From assembly GCF_031127815.1 (NCBI RefSeq), contig NZ_JARXHY010000006.1, positions 248,001 through 312,000 on the forward strand: a stretch of DNA of 64,000 bases, given 5' to 3'. Positions 24,360 through 33,473 of the stretch are shown one piece after another (position 1 is the stretch's first letter; each line of letters begins with the position of its first letter). The DNA is from Pelagicoccus sp. SDUM812003. Its GTDB lineage: Bacteria; Verrucomicrobiota; Verrucomicrobiia; Opitutales; Opitutaceae. The notes beneath the pieces are model-generated. The model was not told the DNA's origin, ran no database searches, and worked only from the letters and a program-made list of their open reading frames with translations. Made by a program: the position numbers and the translations under genes.

Positions 24360-27300
24360 ATGATAAACAATATGCCTCATAAGCTTATAAAGCCTGCCGG
24401 ATGCGTCCTCGCTTCGGTAGTTTTGCCTGTGGCGGTGATGGCTCAGAGTGGTGGCAGCGAAGTCGACGAAGAAGAAGTGTTCACACTGTCTCCTTTCGAA
24501 GTATCCGCTGACGCCAATTCCGGCTACTCCGCTGCCACTACCCTGGCTGGCAACCGTCTGCAGACTGAGCTCAAAGACCTGGGAACCTCCCTTTCGGTTT
24601 ACACCGAGGAGTTCCTCAACGACATTGGCGCTACCGACAACAGCACCTTGCTGAAGTACACGCTCGGAACCGAAGTCGGCGGCGTGTATGGCAACTACTC
24701 CGGCTCCGGAGGGGGAACCGATCCTAACACCAGCGCCTCCCTCAGCCCTCAGTCGACTAACCGCGTGCGAGGCTTGGTCTCTGCTGACAACACCCGCAAC
24801 CTCTACCTCTCCAGCATTCCTTGGGATGGATACAACGTGGATGGCGTAGACATCCAGCGTGGTCCTAACGCGATCCTGTTCGGACAAGGCAGCCCCGGCG
24901 GTGTGATCAACACCCGCATGAAGGAAGCCCAGTGGGACAACTCCAACCAGGTTTCCATCCGTATCGACGAATACGGTAGCGTGCGCGCTTCAGTCGACCT
25001 CAACCGCGTATTGATCGAGGATCAACTGGCGGTGCGCTTCGCGGCAGTGGACAACAATGCCAAGTTCAAGCAGGACCCGGCCTTCGATGACATCCAGCGC
25101 CAGTACTTCACTGTCCGCTACGAGCCGGAATTCCTGAAATCGGAAAACGCCCGCTCGATCTTCAAGGCGAGCGTCGAAATGGGCGACGGGGAGAGCAATC
25201 GTCCCCGCAACATGCCGCCGAAGGATCGCGTCACTCCGTTCTTCACTGATCTGGACAAGCAACTCTTCGACGTGGCTTGGGGAAATGACCGCACGTTAGA
25301 GATTCCAGGACGTGGCGCTGCGGAGAGTCAGGACTGGGACAACAATGCGAATCCTAATTACGTAGAGAGAATCGGAAATCAAACCAATGGCACTGGCTAC
25401 GCTGGTTACTTTGGTGGCTCGATTTTCTATTACATGCCGGGTGAGTCAGAACCGGTGTTCGGACTAGCCCCGAATGCCGTTTCCTACCTCGGGCTAGATT
25501 CTACTGGAGAACGCGACGGAACAATTGGCGGTCTCGCCAATGGAAATCCTCATGGACTCGGTGGCTATCGCGAATACGCCCAGTACAAAGGCCTACCATT
25601 CGCAAGTTTGACCAAGGACAAGTTCATCACTGATCCCTCCATATTCGATTTCTACAACAACCTGCTCGATGGCGACATCAAGCGTGAGTGGCAGAATTTC
25701 GATTCCGTGGAAGCTTCCTTGAGCCAGACCTTCTTCGGCGATACCATGGGCTTTGACATCGGTTACCATAAAGAGAGCTACCTCTCTGGTGGATACAACC
25801 CGGTGCAAGATACACTCAACATCGATGTTAACAGCCGTTTTGCTGATGGTTCCAATACCCCAGAAACGGGCTGGTATACCGATGGCACCGTCAACCCAGG
25901 CGCGGGCCGCGCATTCGTCCGTCTCGGCAATGCCAAGGGCGAGTCCGTTACGGATCGCGAAAGCTGGCGAGCGACTGCCTTCTTCTCACACGACTTCAAC
26001 AAGGCAGATGGAAACTGGCTGACTCGCTTCCTCGGCAAGCACACCATCACCGGAATGGGCTCCAAGGACGAGTATCTGAACACTTCGCAAAGATGGCGTT
26101 CCAGCACCTTTGTCGGTGATTACTACCAGCATCCACAGTTTGCAGAGATCAAGGACAACAACGGCCGTTTCTGGGCGGACTTCGTGCCGATGCAGAATGT
26201 CTACCTCAGTGGAAATCTGCAAGGAGCGACGCTTGGACAAGATCTCGGAATTCGGTATCCGACCGCAGCTCCGCAGTTTGCGGACACCATGAACCTGCGT
26301 TACTTCGACTCCACTTGGATTCACCCAACGGATCCGGAAGCGGCAGGTTATGTCGACCCGGGCGCAGTTTGGTATAACCAAATATCCGCTGGTACTGAAG
26401 GTGGTCCAGTCGAGTCAACACAGTCAGAGAACCCCGCCAACTATGTCGGATGGGGCACACGCCAAGTTCGGCTTATGACGGATTCGACCGCTCAGAATCG
26501 CGATTTCCTCACCGAAAGCCGTGCCTGGGACGATCGCTACAACGATGCCTACGCCTTTGTTTGGCAGGGTAAGTTCTGGGATGATTCCCTCGTAGCTACT
26601 GCTGGTATTCGTAACGACGAAGTCGGGCAGGTACGCACCACTTGGGAAACGGACGATTCCGCAGTTTATCCAACTGAAATCCCTTACACGGTGAACGAAA
26701 CGGGACCGTTTGAAGAAGAGTCGAAGAGCTGGGGCTTGGTTGCTCACTTGAACGATCTGCCATTCCTTGGCGAGGTGGTCGACAAGCTGCCAGTCAACGT
26801 CAGCGTGTCGTACAACAAGTCCAACAACTTCCAGACCGGTCAGGTCTACGTGGACTATTGGGGTCAACCTTTGCCGCTTCCTGAGGGTAACACCGAGGAT
26901 ATGGGCATCATGGTCGCGACCAAAGACGGCAAGTACTCGGTTAAGCTCAACAAGTTCGAATCTGACGTGCAGAACAACGTGGGCACCGGTTTGGCTTTCT
27001 GGCTCTACGGAAACAACATCGGCATCTACGCTTCTGCGTATCACCAGCACAAGTACAACTACGAGGTTCGCGGTAATCCCGATAGCACTCGTCATGGAGA
27101 TGGCATCATATCAAATCTGCCAGCTCCTACTAACGAGAATCCAAACCGGAGATGGAACTTCGACTACCAGCCTTTGGACGGACAAACTCAGGCTGAAGCC
27201 GAAGCCCTCGAAATCGCAGTTATCAATGCTTATGACCAATGGCTTGAGGAGATGGCTCCTCTGCCGCAGTTGATGGCGGAAGCTTGGAGCTTCGCTTGGG

Positions 27301-28046
27301 ATGGTTCCGACTTCACCGAGCAGGGACTTCCATTCCGTTTCACGGATGACATCAAGGCCGAAGGTTACGAGCTCGAGCTTCATGCTCAGATCACCGAAAA
27401 CTGGCGCATGACCATGAATGCCTCTCGCATCAAGTCCTACCGCGACAACCTCGGTCAGACATTGGCCCCTGGTGGTGAAATGACCATGATCGACTATTTG
27501 CTCGATTTCAACGAACGCTTGAACACCACCGCTATGGGCGATCTTCGCATCTGGGCTCCCGGTGGCGCAAATGCTCGCGACAACTGGAATGGCTATGCAG
27601 ATGGCGACATCAAGGCTCGTCTGGCGGAAGAAGGAACAGTTGTTCCTGAAAACCGTCTCTGGCACGTGAACTTCGTGACCAACTACGACTTCAACGACGG
27701 CAAGTTCAAGGGCTTCAGCATCGGTGGTTCCGCTCGCTACCAGTCCGCGGCTACGCTCGCCTACAAGCCATACTACGACGTGTCCGAGTTCACTGGTCGT
27801 GAGTTCCTCGCGTACGATCTGGACACTCCCTACAAGGACGATGCTCAGTTGGACTTCGACCTTTGGGTTGGTTATGGAAAGCCGATCATGAACGACAAGA
27901 TCGACTGGAGAGTACAGCTCAACATAGCCAACGTGGGTGTTGGAGACGAACTCGTCCCCATCACGGTACAGCCCGACGGCACCCCTGCAGCGTATCGCAT
28001 CAAAGCTCCGCAGCAGATCTTCCTGACCAATACATTCTCGTTCTAG
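24360..28046 (+). CDS. TonB-dependent outer-membrane receptor
   Basis: A 1228-residue outer-membrane transporter for a large or scarce ligand, presumably an oligosaccharide given the neighbours. After a signal peptide ending at VAVMAQ (about residue 30), the mature N-terminus has a VFTLSPFEVSA segment typical of verrucomicrobial receptors. This is followed by a plug domain (about 50-230) with GPNAILFGQGSPGGVINT. The remaining ~990 residues form the 22-strand barrel, ending in the aromatic TNTFSF expected for insertion by the BAM machinery. The start could also be the ATG at 24372. There is no SusD-like gene next to it, so it is not a Bacteroidetes-type SusCD pair. A terminator follows directly. 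The nearest candidate operator is 267 bases upstream. Confidence 0.93.
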   Translation: MINNMPHKLIKPAGCVLASVVLPVAVMAQSGGSEVDEEEVFTLSPFEVSADANSGYSAATTLAGNRLQTELKDLGTSLSVYTEEFLNDIGATDNSTLLKYTLGTEVGGVYGNYSGSGGGTDPNTSASLSPQSTNRVRGLVSADNTRNLYLSSIPWDGYNVDGVDIQRGPNAILFGQGSPGGVINTRMKEAQWDNSNQVSIRIDEYGSVRASVDLNRVLIEDQLAVRFAAVDNNAKFKQDPAFDDIQRQYFTVRYEPEFLKSENARSIFKASVEMGDGESNRPRNMPPKDRVTPFFTDLDKQLFDVAWGNDRTLEIPGRGAAESQDWDNNANPNYVERIGNQTNGTGYAGYFGGSIFYYMPGESEPVFGLAPNAVSYLGLDSTGERDGTIGGLANGNPHGLGGYREYAQYKGLPFASLTKDKFITDPSIFDFYNNLLDGDIKREWQNFDSVEASLSQTFFGDTMGFDIGYHKESYLSGGYNPVQDTLNIDVNSRFADGSNTPETGWYTDGTVNPGAGRAFVRLGNAKGESVTDRESWRATAFFSHDFNKADGNWLTRFLGKHTITGMGSKDEYLNTSQRWRSSTFVGDYYQHPQFAEIKDNNGRFWADFVPMQNVYLSGNLQGATLGQDLGIRYPTAAPQFADTMNLRYFDSTWIHPTDPEAAGYVDPGAVWYNQISAGTEGGPVESTQSENPANYVGWGTRQVRLMTDSTAQNRDFLTESRAWDDRYNDAYAFVWQGKFWDDSLVATAGIRNDEVGQVRTTWETDDSAVYPTEIPYTVNETGPFEEESKSWGLVAHLNDLPFLGEVVDKLPVNVSVSYNKSNNFQTGQVYVDYWGQPLPLPEGNTEDMGIMVATKDGKYSVKLNKFESDVQNNVGTGLAFWLYGNNIGIYASAYHQHKYNYEVRGNPDSTRHGDGIISNLPAPTNENPNRRWNFDYQPLDGQTQAEAEALEIAVINAYDQWLEEMAPLPQLMAEAWSFAWDGSDFTEQGLPFRFTDDIKAEGYELELHAQITENWRMTMNASRIKSYRDNLGQTLAPGGEMTMIDYLLDFNERLNTTAMGDLRIWAPGGANARDNWNGYADGDIKARLAEEGTVVPENRLWHVNFVTNYDFNDGKFKGFSIGGSARYQSAATLAYKPYYDVSEFTGREFLAYDLDTPYKDDAQLDFDLWVGYGKPIMNDKIDWRVQLNIANVGVGDELVPITVQPDGTPAAYRIKAPQQIFLTNTFSF

Positions 28047-28071
28047 TCTAGGAAAATACGCTATTACTACT

Positions 28072-28100
28072 CGCCCCCGGATCCGTCCGGGGGCGATTTT
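28072..28100 (+). terminator. Rho-independent terminator after the TonB receptor
   Basis: A perfect 10-bp GC-rich stem (28072-28081 with 28086-28095) with a tetraloop TCCG is followed by ATTTTAGTTTT, 25 bases after the stop codon. Confidence 0.9.
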
Positions 28101-28193
28101 AGTTTTCAAGGATTGGCTGTATACGAATTACAACTACCATGGCTGATCTAAACTTGTTTGTTAGATACACTCCTCGATGGAGGGATGCCTCAG

Positions 28194-29435
28194 ATGAAGT
28201 ACCAGTTGTTTAAGATCTCTCTCGGCGTAATAGCAGGGGCGTTATGCCTAAACTCCGTTTCAGCGGGGTCGGACTCCTTGCAGCCCCTAGCGGTGGGAAT
28301 GGAGGCGAAAGGCGAACCATGGGTGAGCAACGTGCGCATCGCGGACTTGAACCAGGATGGCCTGCCCGATATTTTAGCCTGCGAAGGACGGCTCAACCAG
28401 GTGAGTTGGCTTCGCCAAGAGTCTCCCGGCGTGTTCGAGGAAAGCATCATTGCAGAGCTCGCTCCCGGACCCGTTTTTACGGAAATCGTCGATCTGAATG
28501 ACGATGGGCTGATGGACGTGCTGGTGGCTTGTATGGGAATCGTGATACCGAATAATGGCCGGATCGGCTCGGTTCTCCTGTTGGAAAATCAAGGAGATGG
28601 AACTTTCGAGCAGAGCACGTTGCTGCAGGATGTCCCTCGCGTCACCTATGTGACTTGGGGCGACTTGAATGGCGACGGATTGAAAGACTTGGTCGTTGGA
28701 GCCTTCGGCTTCTTCGATGGGGAAATTCGATGGATGGAGAATTTGGGAAACAACACCTTTAAGAGCCACCCGTTGCTTGACCTTTCGGGCACTATCCACG
28801 CCCCCGTTTGCGATGTGGATGGAGATGGCGACCTGGATATCGTGGCCCTGGTATCTCAGGACTGGGAGGAAATTCATGTTTTTGAGAACGACGGAGCCGG
28901 CAATTTCGAGGGAAGAGTCGCGTACGGCGCGCTCAATAAGGATTTTGGAAGCAGCGGCCTTTGCGTCGCTGACGTAGACGACGACGGAAGTATCGACATT
29001 GTGTATACAAATGGCGACGGTCTGGACTATTCCACTCCTGGACCGCGATCTTGGCACGGACTGCAATGGCTGCGCAACGATGGCACGGGCCAGTTCGAAT
29101 ATCGGCGCATCGCGGATCTGCCGGGAGCTCACAGCCCGCTGGTAGTGGATTACGATGGAGACGGAAGAAAAGACATCGTGGTCGTCAGCGCCTACAACGA
29201 CTGGAGTTCGCCCGATGCGGTGTCACTAGTCTGCTATTTGCAGATGGCGAACAAAGAGTTCGAGAAAACGGTTCTAGCTCACGAACCAACGCATTTGATT
29301 TCGGTGGATGGGGCGGATATGGATGGAGATGGACAAGTGGAATTCGTCACCGGAGCTTTCATGTACTATCCACCTTTTGACAACATTAGCCGCGTGACCT
29401 ACTGGGACCGCCCTCTCTCTAGCAAGAATCGTTAA
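28194..29435 (+). CDS. Secreted FG-GAP/VCBS-repeat protein
   Basis: A 413-residue exported beta-propeller-like protein made of repeats with motifs DLNQDGLPDILA, DLNDDGLMDVLV, DLNGDGLKDLVV, DVDGDGDLDIVA and DYDGDGRKDIVV. It lacks the ASPIC/UnbV domain of its larger relative. The ATG at 28194 is supported by a good ribosome binding site (GGAGGG at 28179-28184, nine bases away) and by the signal peptide that follows; upstream TTG and ATG codons are less likely. The next gene, a TPR protein, begins one base after the stop, so the two are translationally coupled and probably act together. The position directly behind the TonB receptor suggests a role in surface glycan capture or sensing. That role is inference. 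Confidence 0.85.
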   Translation: MKYQLFKISLGVIAGALCLNSVSAGSDSLQPLAVGMEAKGEPWVSNVRIADLNQDGLPDILACEGRLNQVSWLRQESPGVFEESIIAELAPGPVFTEIVDLNDDGLMDVLVACMGIVIPNNGRIGSVLLLENQGDGTFEQSTLLQDVPRVTYVTWGDLNGDGLKDLVVGAFGFFDGEIRWMENLGNNTFKSHPLLDLSGTIHAPVCDVDGDGDLDIVALVSQDWEEIHVFENDGAGNFEGRVAYGALNKDFGSSGLCVADVDDDGSIDIVYTNGDGLDYSTPGPRSWHGLQWLRNDGTGQFEYRRIADLPGAHSPLVVDYDGDGRKDIVVVSAYNDWSSPDAVSLVCYLQMANKEFEKTVLAHEPTHLISVDGADMDGDGQVEFVTGAFMYYPPFDNISRVTYWDRPLSSKNR

Positions 29436-29436
29436 G

Positions 29437-31221
29437 ATGATCCTCTTTCGCAGTGCAGCTATTTCGCTGATCCTCGGCTCTGGAGCCTTTGTTATGGAAG
29501 GCCAGTGCTCTGATGGACGCGATGCTCAACAAGAAACGCTAACGTGGGCGATCTCCGCGCCAGAAGCATTCGTTTCGGAAGACCCTATGGGGCAACGATT
29601 CGCCTCAATTGCGTCTACTCTCGATGAAGAAGCGCAGAATCGGACGGCCCTGTTCGATCTAGCGAATCTGTACCATGCAAATGAATACGATGATCGGGCA
29701 CAGTTTCTCTACAATTGGCTGATAGAGAGCGAGTCGGATCCAGAAACCTTGGCCCGTCTCAACTACCTCGCTGCCCAGCTGGTTAAGGAGCGCGGGTATT
29801 CAGAAGAAGCCTTAGCCTATCTGGAAGCGTCCGTGGCCGCCTTCGACGGTTATGGCCAGGCCATCGTTCAACTCGGCGAAGCAAGGCTCAAGACTGGCGA
29901 TCTGGAGGCTGCGGAAACCCTTTTTCGAAAAGGCATGGCTAACGATTCTCAATTGGTTTCGGCCTATCTGGGACTCGCGAGGGTCCACGAGCAGCGAGGG
30001 CAACTAGATTTGGCGATTGAGGCCCTGGAAAAGGTCCTGACCTTCGACGCCGAAAATACTCCGGCCAAGGCCTTGCTATCCCAGTTGTATGCTCGTTCTG
30101 GAGACAAGAGACAAGCCTACCTGATCTCTGAGTCGATCGCGTATTCGACCAGTCCTCCCGAGTCGGACCCTTGGCTTCAGGAAGTGAAGGAACTTATACT
30201 GGATACGCAGCGCCTGGATTTCCTGTTCCTCGACTACTTCATGGTTGGGCTGTACGAGGAAGCGGAGCCTTACCTGCAACGCATGGAGGAAATCGAGCCC
30301 GAAAACCCTCGTTGGTCGCGCTATCGAGCGATCATGTACATGAGTTCTGGATACTTTGAGAAAGCCGAGTCAGAGATTCGCGAGGGACTCGAGAACGGCG
30401 GTGAGGTGGATGTTTTTTATCCCTTGCTCGTCAAGTCGCTCAGTCTGCGCGGCCAGTCTTCTGAGGCAGAGACGGTGGCCCGGGAAGCTATCGAACGCTT
30501 TGGGCCGAGTGGGGAGCTGAATCTGGAATGGGCCCGACTCCTCATGGAAAAACAATCGTACGAGGAGGCGATGACAGCGCTAAATCAGGGTCTGGAAGCG
30601 AAACCCTATGACCTTGAGCTTCATTTCACCAGGGCCCGTCTTGGCCTCAAGCTGGGAAAGACAGAAGAGGCATCGGAAAGTCTGAAGATGGTGCGCCAGC
30701 TGGCACCCATGGATTCTGAAGCCCAGGTAAGGGCAGCTTTGGTGTTGATGGAAGCGGGGAGATTCGATGAAGCCTTGCCGTTTTTGAATCAGGCTCGCAA
30801 CGCTAGTCCTTATTATGCGGACGCGATCGAGCTCCTTGCGGATGCTTACTTCGAAATAGGTAGAGTAGCGCAATCGAAAGGACGGATCGACCAAGCTTTG
30901 GAGAGCTACAACCGCTCCTTGGAATTCGCACCGCGGCGTCTTGATGTTCTCGGAGCCCGAGCTCAATTGGCGATTGAAAGTGGACGTCTGGAGGTAGCAG
31001 AGGTCGCCCTGCGAGAACTGCTTTCGGTAACAGGAGAGAAACCGGGAATGCTGCTCATCTATGGCGATATTCTATTTCGAAGCGGCAAGGTAGCGGAAGC
31101 CCGCACTCATTGGCGAATCGCTCTGGGGCGTCTTGGAGAGAGTGAACAGGAGTCCCAGCTTCAGCGTAAACTGGATGTCCGACTCCAGCAGTCATCCGCT
31201 TTTATCAGGGGCGGAAAATGA
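29437..31221 (+). CDS. Exported tetratricopeptide-repeat (TPR) protein
   Basis: A 594-residue protein with an N-terminal signal-like helix (cleavage near residue 22) and some fourteen to sixteen helical pairs of TPR type. Examples are AIVQLGEARLKTGDLEAAE, VSAYLGLARVHEQRGQLD and LDVLGARAQLAIESGRLE. TPR arrays are protein-binding scaffolds. The gene is one base behind the FG-GAP gene and shares its transcript, so the likely partner is that protein or the receptor complex. FG-GAP and TPR proteins are frequently adjacent in Verrucomicrobiota and Planctomycetota, but I know of no established function for the pair. A bidirectional terminator follows. Confidence 0.85.
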   Translation: MILFRSAAISLILGSGAFVMEGQCSDGRDAQQETLTWAISAPEAFVSEDPMGQRFASIASTLDEEAQNRTALFDLANLYHANEYDDRAQFLYNWLIESESDPETLARLNYLAAQLVKERGYSEEALAYLEASVAAFDGYGQAIVQLGEARLKTGDLEAAETLFRKGMANDSQLVSAYLGLARVHEQRGQLDLAIEALEKVLTFDAENTPAKALLSQLYARSGDKRQAYLISESIAYSTSPPESDPWLQEVKELILDTQRLDFLFLDYFMVGLYEEAEPYLQRMEEIEPENPRWSRYRAIMYMSSGYFEKAESEIREGLENGGEVDVFYPLLVKSLSLRGQSSEAETVAREAIERFGPSGELNLEWARLLMEKQSYEEAMTALNQGLEAKPYDLELHFTRARLGLKLGKTEEASESLKMVRQLAPMDSEAQVRAALVLMEAGRFDEALPFLNQARNASPYYADAIELLADAYFEIGRVAQSKGRIDQALESYNRSLEFAPRRLDVLGARAQLAIESGRLEVAEVALRELLSVTGEKPGMLLIYGDILFRSGKVAEARTHWRIALGRLGESEQESQLQRKLDVRLQQSSAFIRGGK

Positions 31222-31258
31222 GATCCGTTTCCGATTCTCGAAACGAGCTTGAGAACAA

Positions 31259-31287
31259 AAAGGCCCTCGCATGTCGCGAGAGCCTTT
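31259..31287. terminator. Bidirectional terminator between convergent genes
   Basis: The arms AAAGGC-CTCGC and GCGAG-GCCTTT pair with a single mismatch around a 5-base loop. A T run follows on the - strand side directly (read as TTTTTGTT), and T-rich sequence (CTTTTTT at 31294-31300) follows a few bases later on the + strand. It serves the TPR gene and the small secreted-protein gene. Confidence 0.8.
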
Positions 31288-31311
31288 GATGAGCTTTTTT
31301 AGAGAATATCT

Positions 31312-31683
31312 CTACCAGGTGGCTGTCACTTTGGACGTGCCGTACGAGCCGGGTGCGTAGTGAGCGTTGATTGCAAGATAGACACCGACGCTATCGCCCG
31401 CATACGCGGTTCCAGTATCTATTTCATTCACTGAACCGGAGAACCACCCAGCGATGAAGACAATTTCCCCATTTTGCGAATTGGCGTTGGCGGTCCCGCT
31501 GATGGAACCAGATCCTGTGATTTGGGCTACGAACTGTGTTGTAGCTGTGGGATATAATGAACCTCCTCCACCGTTTTGCTGCTGCCCGGAGTAGGAAGCT
31601 GAGCACTGCCAGACTTTGCTGCCGGCCTGCAGGCAAGTGGCGAATCCGATGAGGGTGATGAGAGCTAGGATCTTTCGTTTCAT
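31312..31683 (-). CDS. Small secreted protein of unknown function
   Basis: A 123-residue protein with a clear signal peptide (KRKILALITLIGFATCLQA, cleaved near residue 20). I do not recognise a family. The mature part is rich in Gly, Ser, Thr and Ala with alternating hydrophobic positions, suggesting a small beta-sandwich. It contains a glycine run near residues 38-41 and a single cysteine at about residue 27. The gene is transcribed alone from the 110-base gap upstream, which includes TTTAGTTATAC near 31699, a partial match to half of the shared operator. It converges on the FG-GAP/TPR operon. No role can be assigned. Confidence 0.7.
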   Translation of the reverse strand: MKRKILALITLIGFATCLQAGSKVWQCSASYSGQQQNGGGGSLYPTATTQFVAQITGSGSISGTANANSQNGEIVFIAGWFSGSVNEIDTGTAYAGDSVGVYLAINAHYAPGSYGTSKVTATW

Positions 31684-31793
31684 ATACTATCTTTTGGGTT
31701 TAGTTATACACGTGTGCCACCTCTGGCTAGCGAGCCTTCAGCGGCGGAGAGTTGAATTCCTATCTAAAAAGTTATGATGTCCGAAACTGTCCG

Positions 31794-33473
31794 CTATGGG
31801 ATGGTGGGAGCCTCTTTCAAACCGTATCGCGAGAAGTCCATTTGCAGTCTTAATCCCAGCTTTCGGGCCCGTTGCTGGACGTCTTTAGAAATCAGTTCCA
31901 AGAAGCGTTCTTCTTTGATTTCCCGTTCTAGACGTGGACGTAGCTCCTCGAGTGTGACCGATCGCAGCTCGAGAGTTTTCGCCTTTTCGAATATCGCGAC
32001 CCCATCGTAATAGGGGGCCGGTCCGGTTCTGGCTCCATCGGCAAGAGCGAGTAGCGCTCTGTTGGGCCAGGCATCGGTGATCGGTGGCGAATCTTCGGTG
32101 ACTTGCAGGTTTGGTCGAGATTTCGATGGAGGGTTCCCGTCGGAAAAAGATTTCCAGGAATCGAAGATCAGGAGGGTTCCTTCGATTCGTGATGCTTTGG
32201 TCATATCGCTATACCTTTGTTGAAACCCTTGCATTATTTCCGTTTCGCGAATGCGGCCTTCGCCTTCGAAGAGTTCCGCTTTGTACGCTTCAAGCATGCA
32301 GTTGTTTTCGTAGTTCAAACGATTCTGAGAGAATCGGGGTTCGGAGGTCATCCCGCCCGAGCGACCAAGTCGCAGACACAGCCTCGAGAGCACGTAGAAA
32401 TCGATCGCTCTTTCGATCTTGTCTGGATGGTCAAGCAATTGGCGTTGAATAGCGTGGTTATAGTCTGCGATGAAATCGTTGACGCTCACTGGGTGTACGC
32501 TTTCATCCAGCCTGTATTCGAAGAGGCGACTGTTTCCTAAATTCCTGTCTGCCAAGCTCAACTTGCCTCGATCGTCTATAGAAAGGCTTTGCGCAATCGT
32601 GGGTAGGAGTTGACCTTGGATCCTGAGCTGAGCCTGATCTTTGAGAAGATATTTGTATTTCTCCAATCTAACGGCTCGATCGATTAGAGAAGCATGCTCA
32701 GAAAATGACGCGTCATGCAGATGGTCGTAGAGAGTACTGGACGACTCTTTAGCGGTAAGTTGAAAGTAGAGGAGGGTTCCTAAGTGGGAGAAAGGGCCAT
32801 AGAGCTTTCCGGTTTCCGCTTTCGAGATTTCCTCTCGAATCGACATGTGCGGATTGAATGGCCAATTTAGGCTTGCGACGGAACGTTTGCTGCCCGGTCT
32901 TTCTTCTCGCGTTATGTATGACTCGAGCTCTGAAAGCGCTTTGAAATCCTGTAGGCTACTTGTCGACTCGGCTGCATCCAACTCAATGAAGATTCCGGTG
33001 ACCTTGGTCTTAGCTTGAAGACGGGTTTCTTCGAGTTTTTCGGGATGTATCGGTATGGTGGGTACAGTCCTTTTCAGGACAGGGCTATCGTCTTGAATCA
33101 GCAAATAGCGCTCCATGGAGTCGACTGCGAGTGCGACTTCAGGTCGCTCGGACCATCCTTCCTTACGCAATTCGGCGATCAAGCATTGTTCGGCGATAAA
33201 ACGAGTAAACCATTCCGATTTCTCCCGGGTGGATGGAGGTTGGGGGGCGGACGATAGGAATAAGTTGTAATTCTTGTCTACGATGTATTGCGAAACAGCA
33301 TAGCCATCGAATTTCAAAGCAGTTGAGAGATCGACTGTTTTAGGGTCGCTGGTAAAACAGCGTCCGGAGGGCAAGATGAGAAAACTTGCAACGAACGCTA
33401 CGAGGGAAACGACCAAGGAGCTAAAAAGCGGGTTCGGCCAACGAGGATCTAGGTTTCTTGCTTCGGTTCTCAT
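31794..33473 (-). CDS. Membrane-anchored SurA/parvulin-like protein
   Basis: A 559-residue protein with one N-terminal transmembrane segment (about 16-36) and the rest in the periplasm. It has the plan of SurA/PpiD-type folding factors: a helical N-terminal region, a middle segment (about 145-275) resembling a parvulin prolyl-isomerase domain, and a long helical C-terminal part. The parvulin-like segment ends in ISKAETGKLYGPFSHLGTLLYFQL, comparable to the end of PpiC domains. The isomerase active-site residues are not obvious, so it may be a chaperone without catalysis. It overlaps the preceding gene by ATGA, so the pair is co-translated. A role in assembling outer-membrane or surface proteins of this region is plausible. 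Family assignment is tentative. Confidence 0.6.
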   Translation of the reverse strand: MRTEARNLDPRWPNPLFSSLVVSLVAFVASFLILPSGRCFTSDPKTVDLSTALKFDGYAVSQYIVDKNYNLFLSSAPQPPSTREKSEWFTRFIAEQCLIAELRKEGWSERPEVALAVDSMERYLLIQDDSPVLKRTVPTIPIHPEKLEETRLQAKTKVTGIFIELDAAESTSSLQDFKALSELESYITREERPGSKRSVASLNWPFNPHMSIREEISKAETGKLYGPFSHLGTLLYFQLTAKESSSTLYDHLHDASFSEHASLIDRAVRLEKYKYLLKDQAQLRIQGQLLPTIAQSLSIDDRGKLSLADRNLGNSRLFEYRLDESVHPVSVNDFIADYNHAIQRQLLDHPDKIERAIDFYVLSRLCLRLGRSGGMTSEPRFSQNRLNYENNCMLEAYKAELFEGEGRIRETEIMQGFQQRYSDMTKASRIEGTLLIFDSWKSFSDGNPPSKSRPNLQVTEDSPPITDAWPNRALLALADGARTGPAPYYDGVAIFEKAKTLELRSVTLEELRPRLEREIKEERFLELISKDVQQRARKLGLRLQMDFSRYGLKEAPTIP

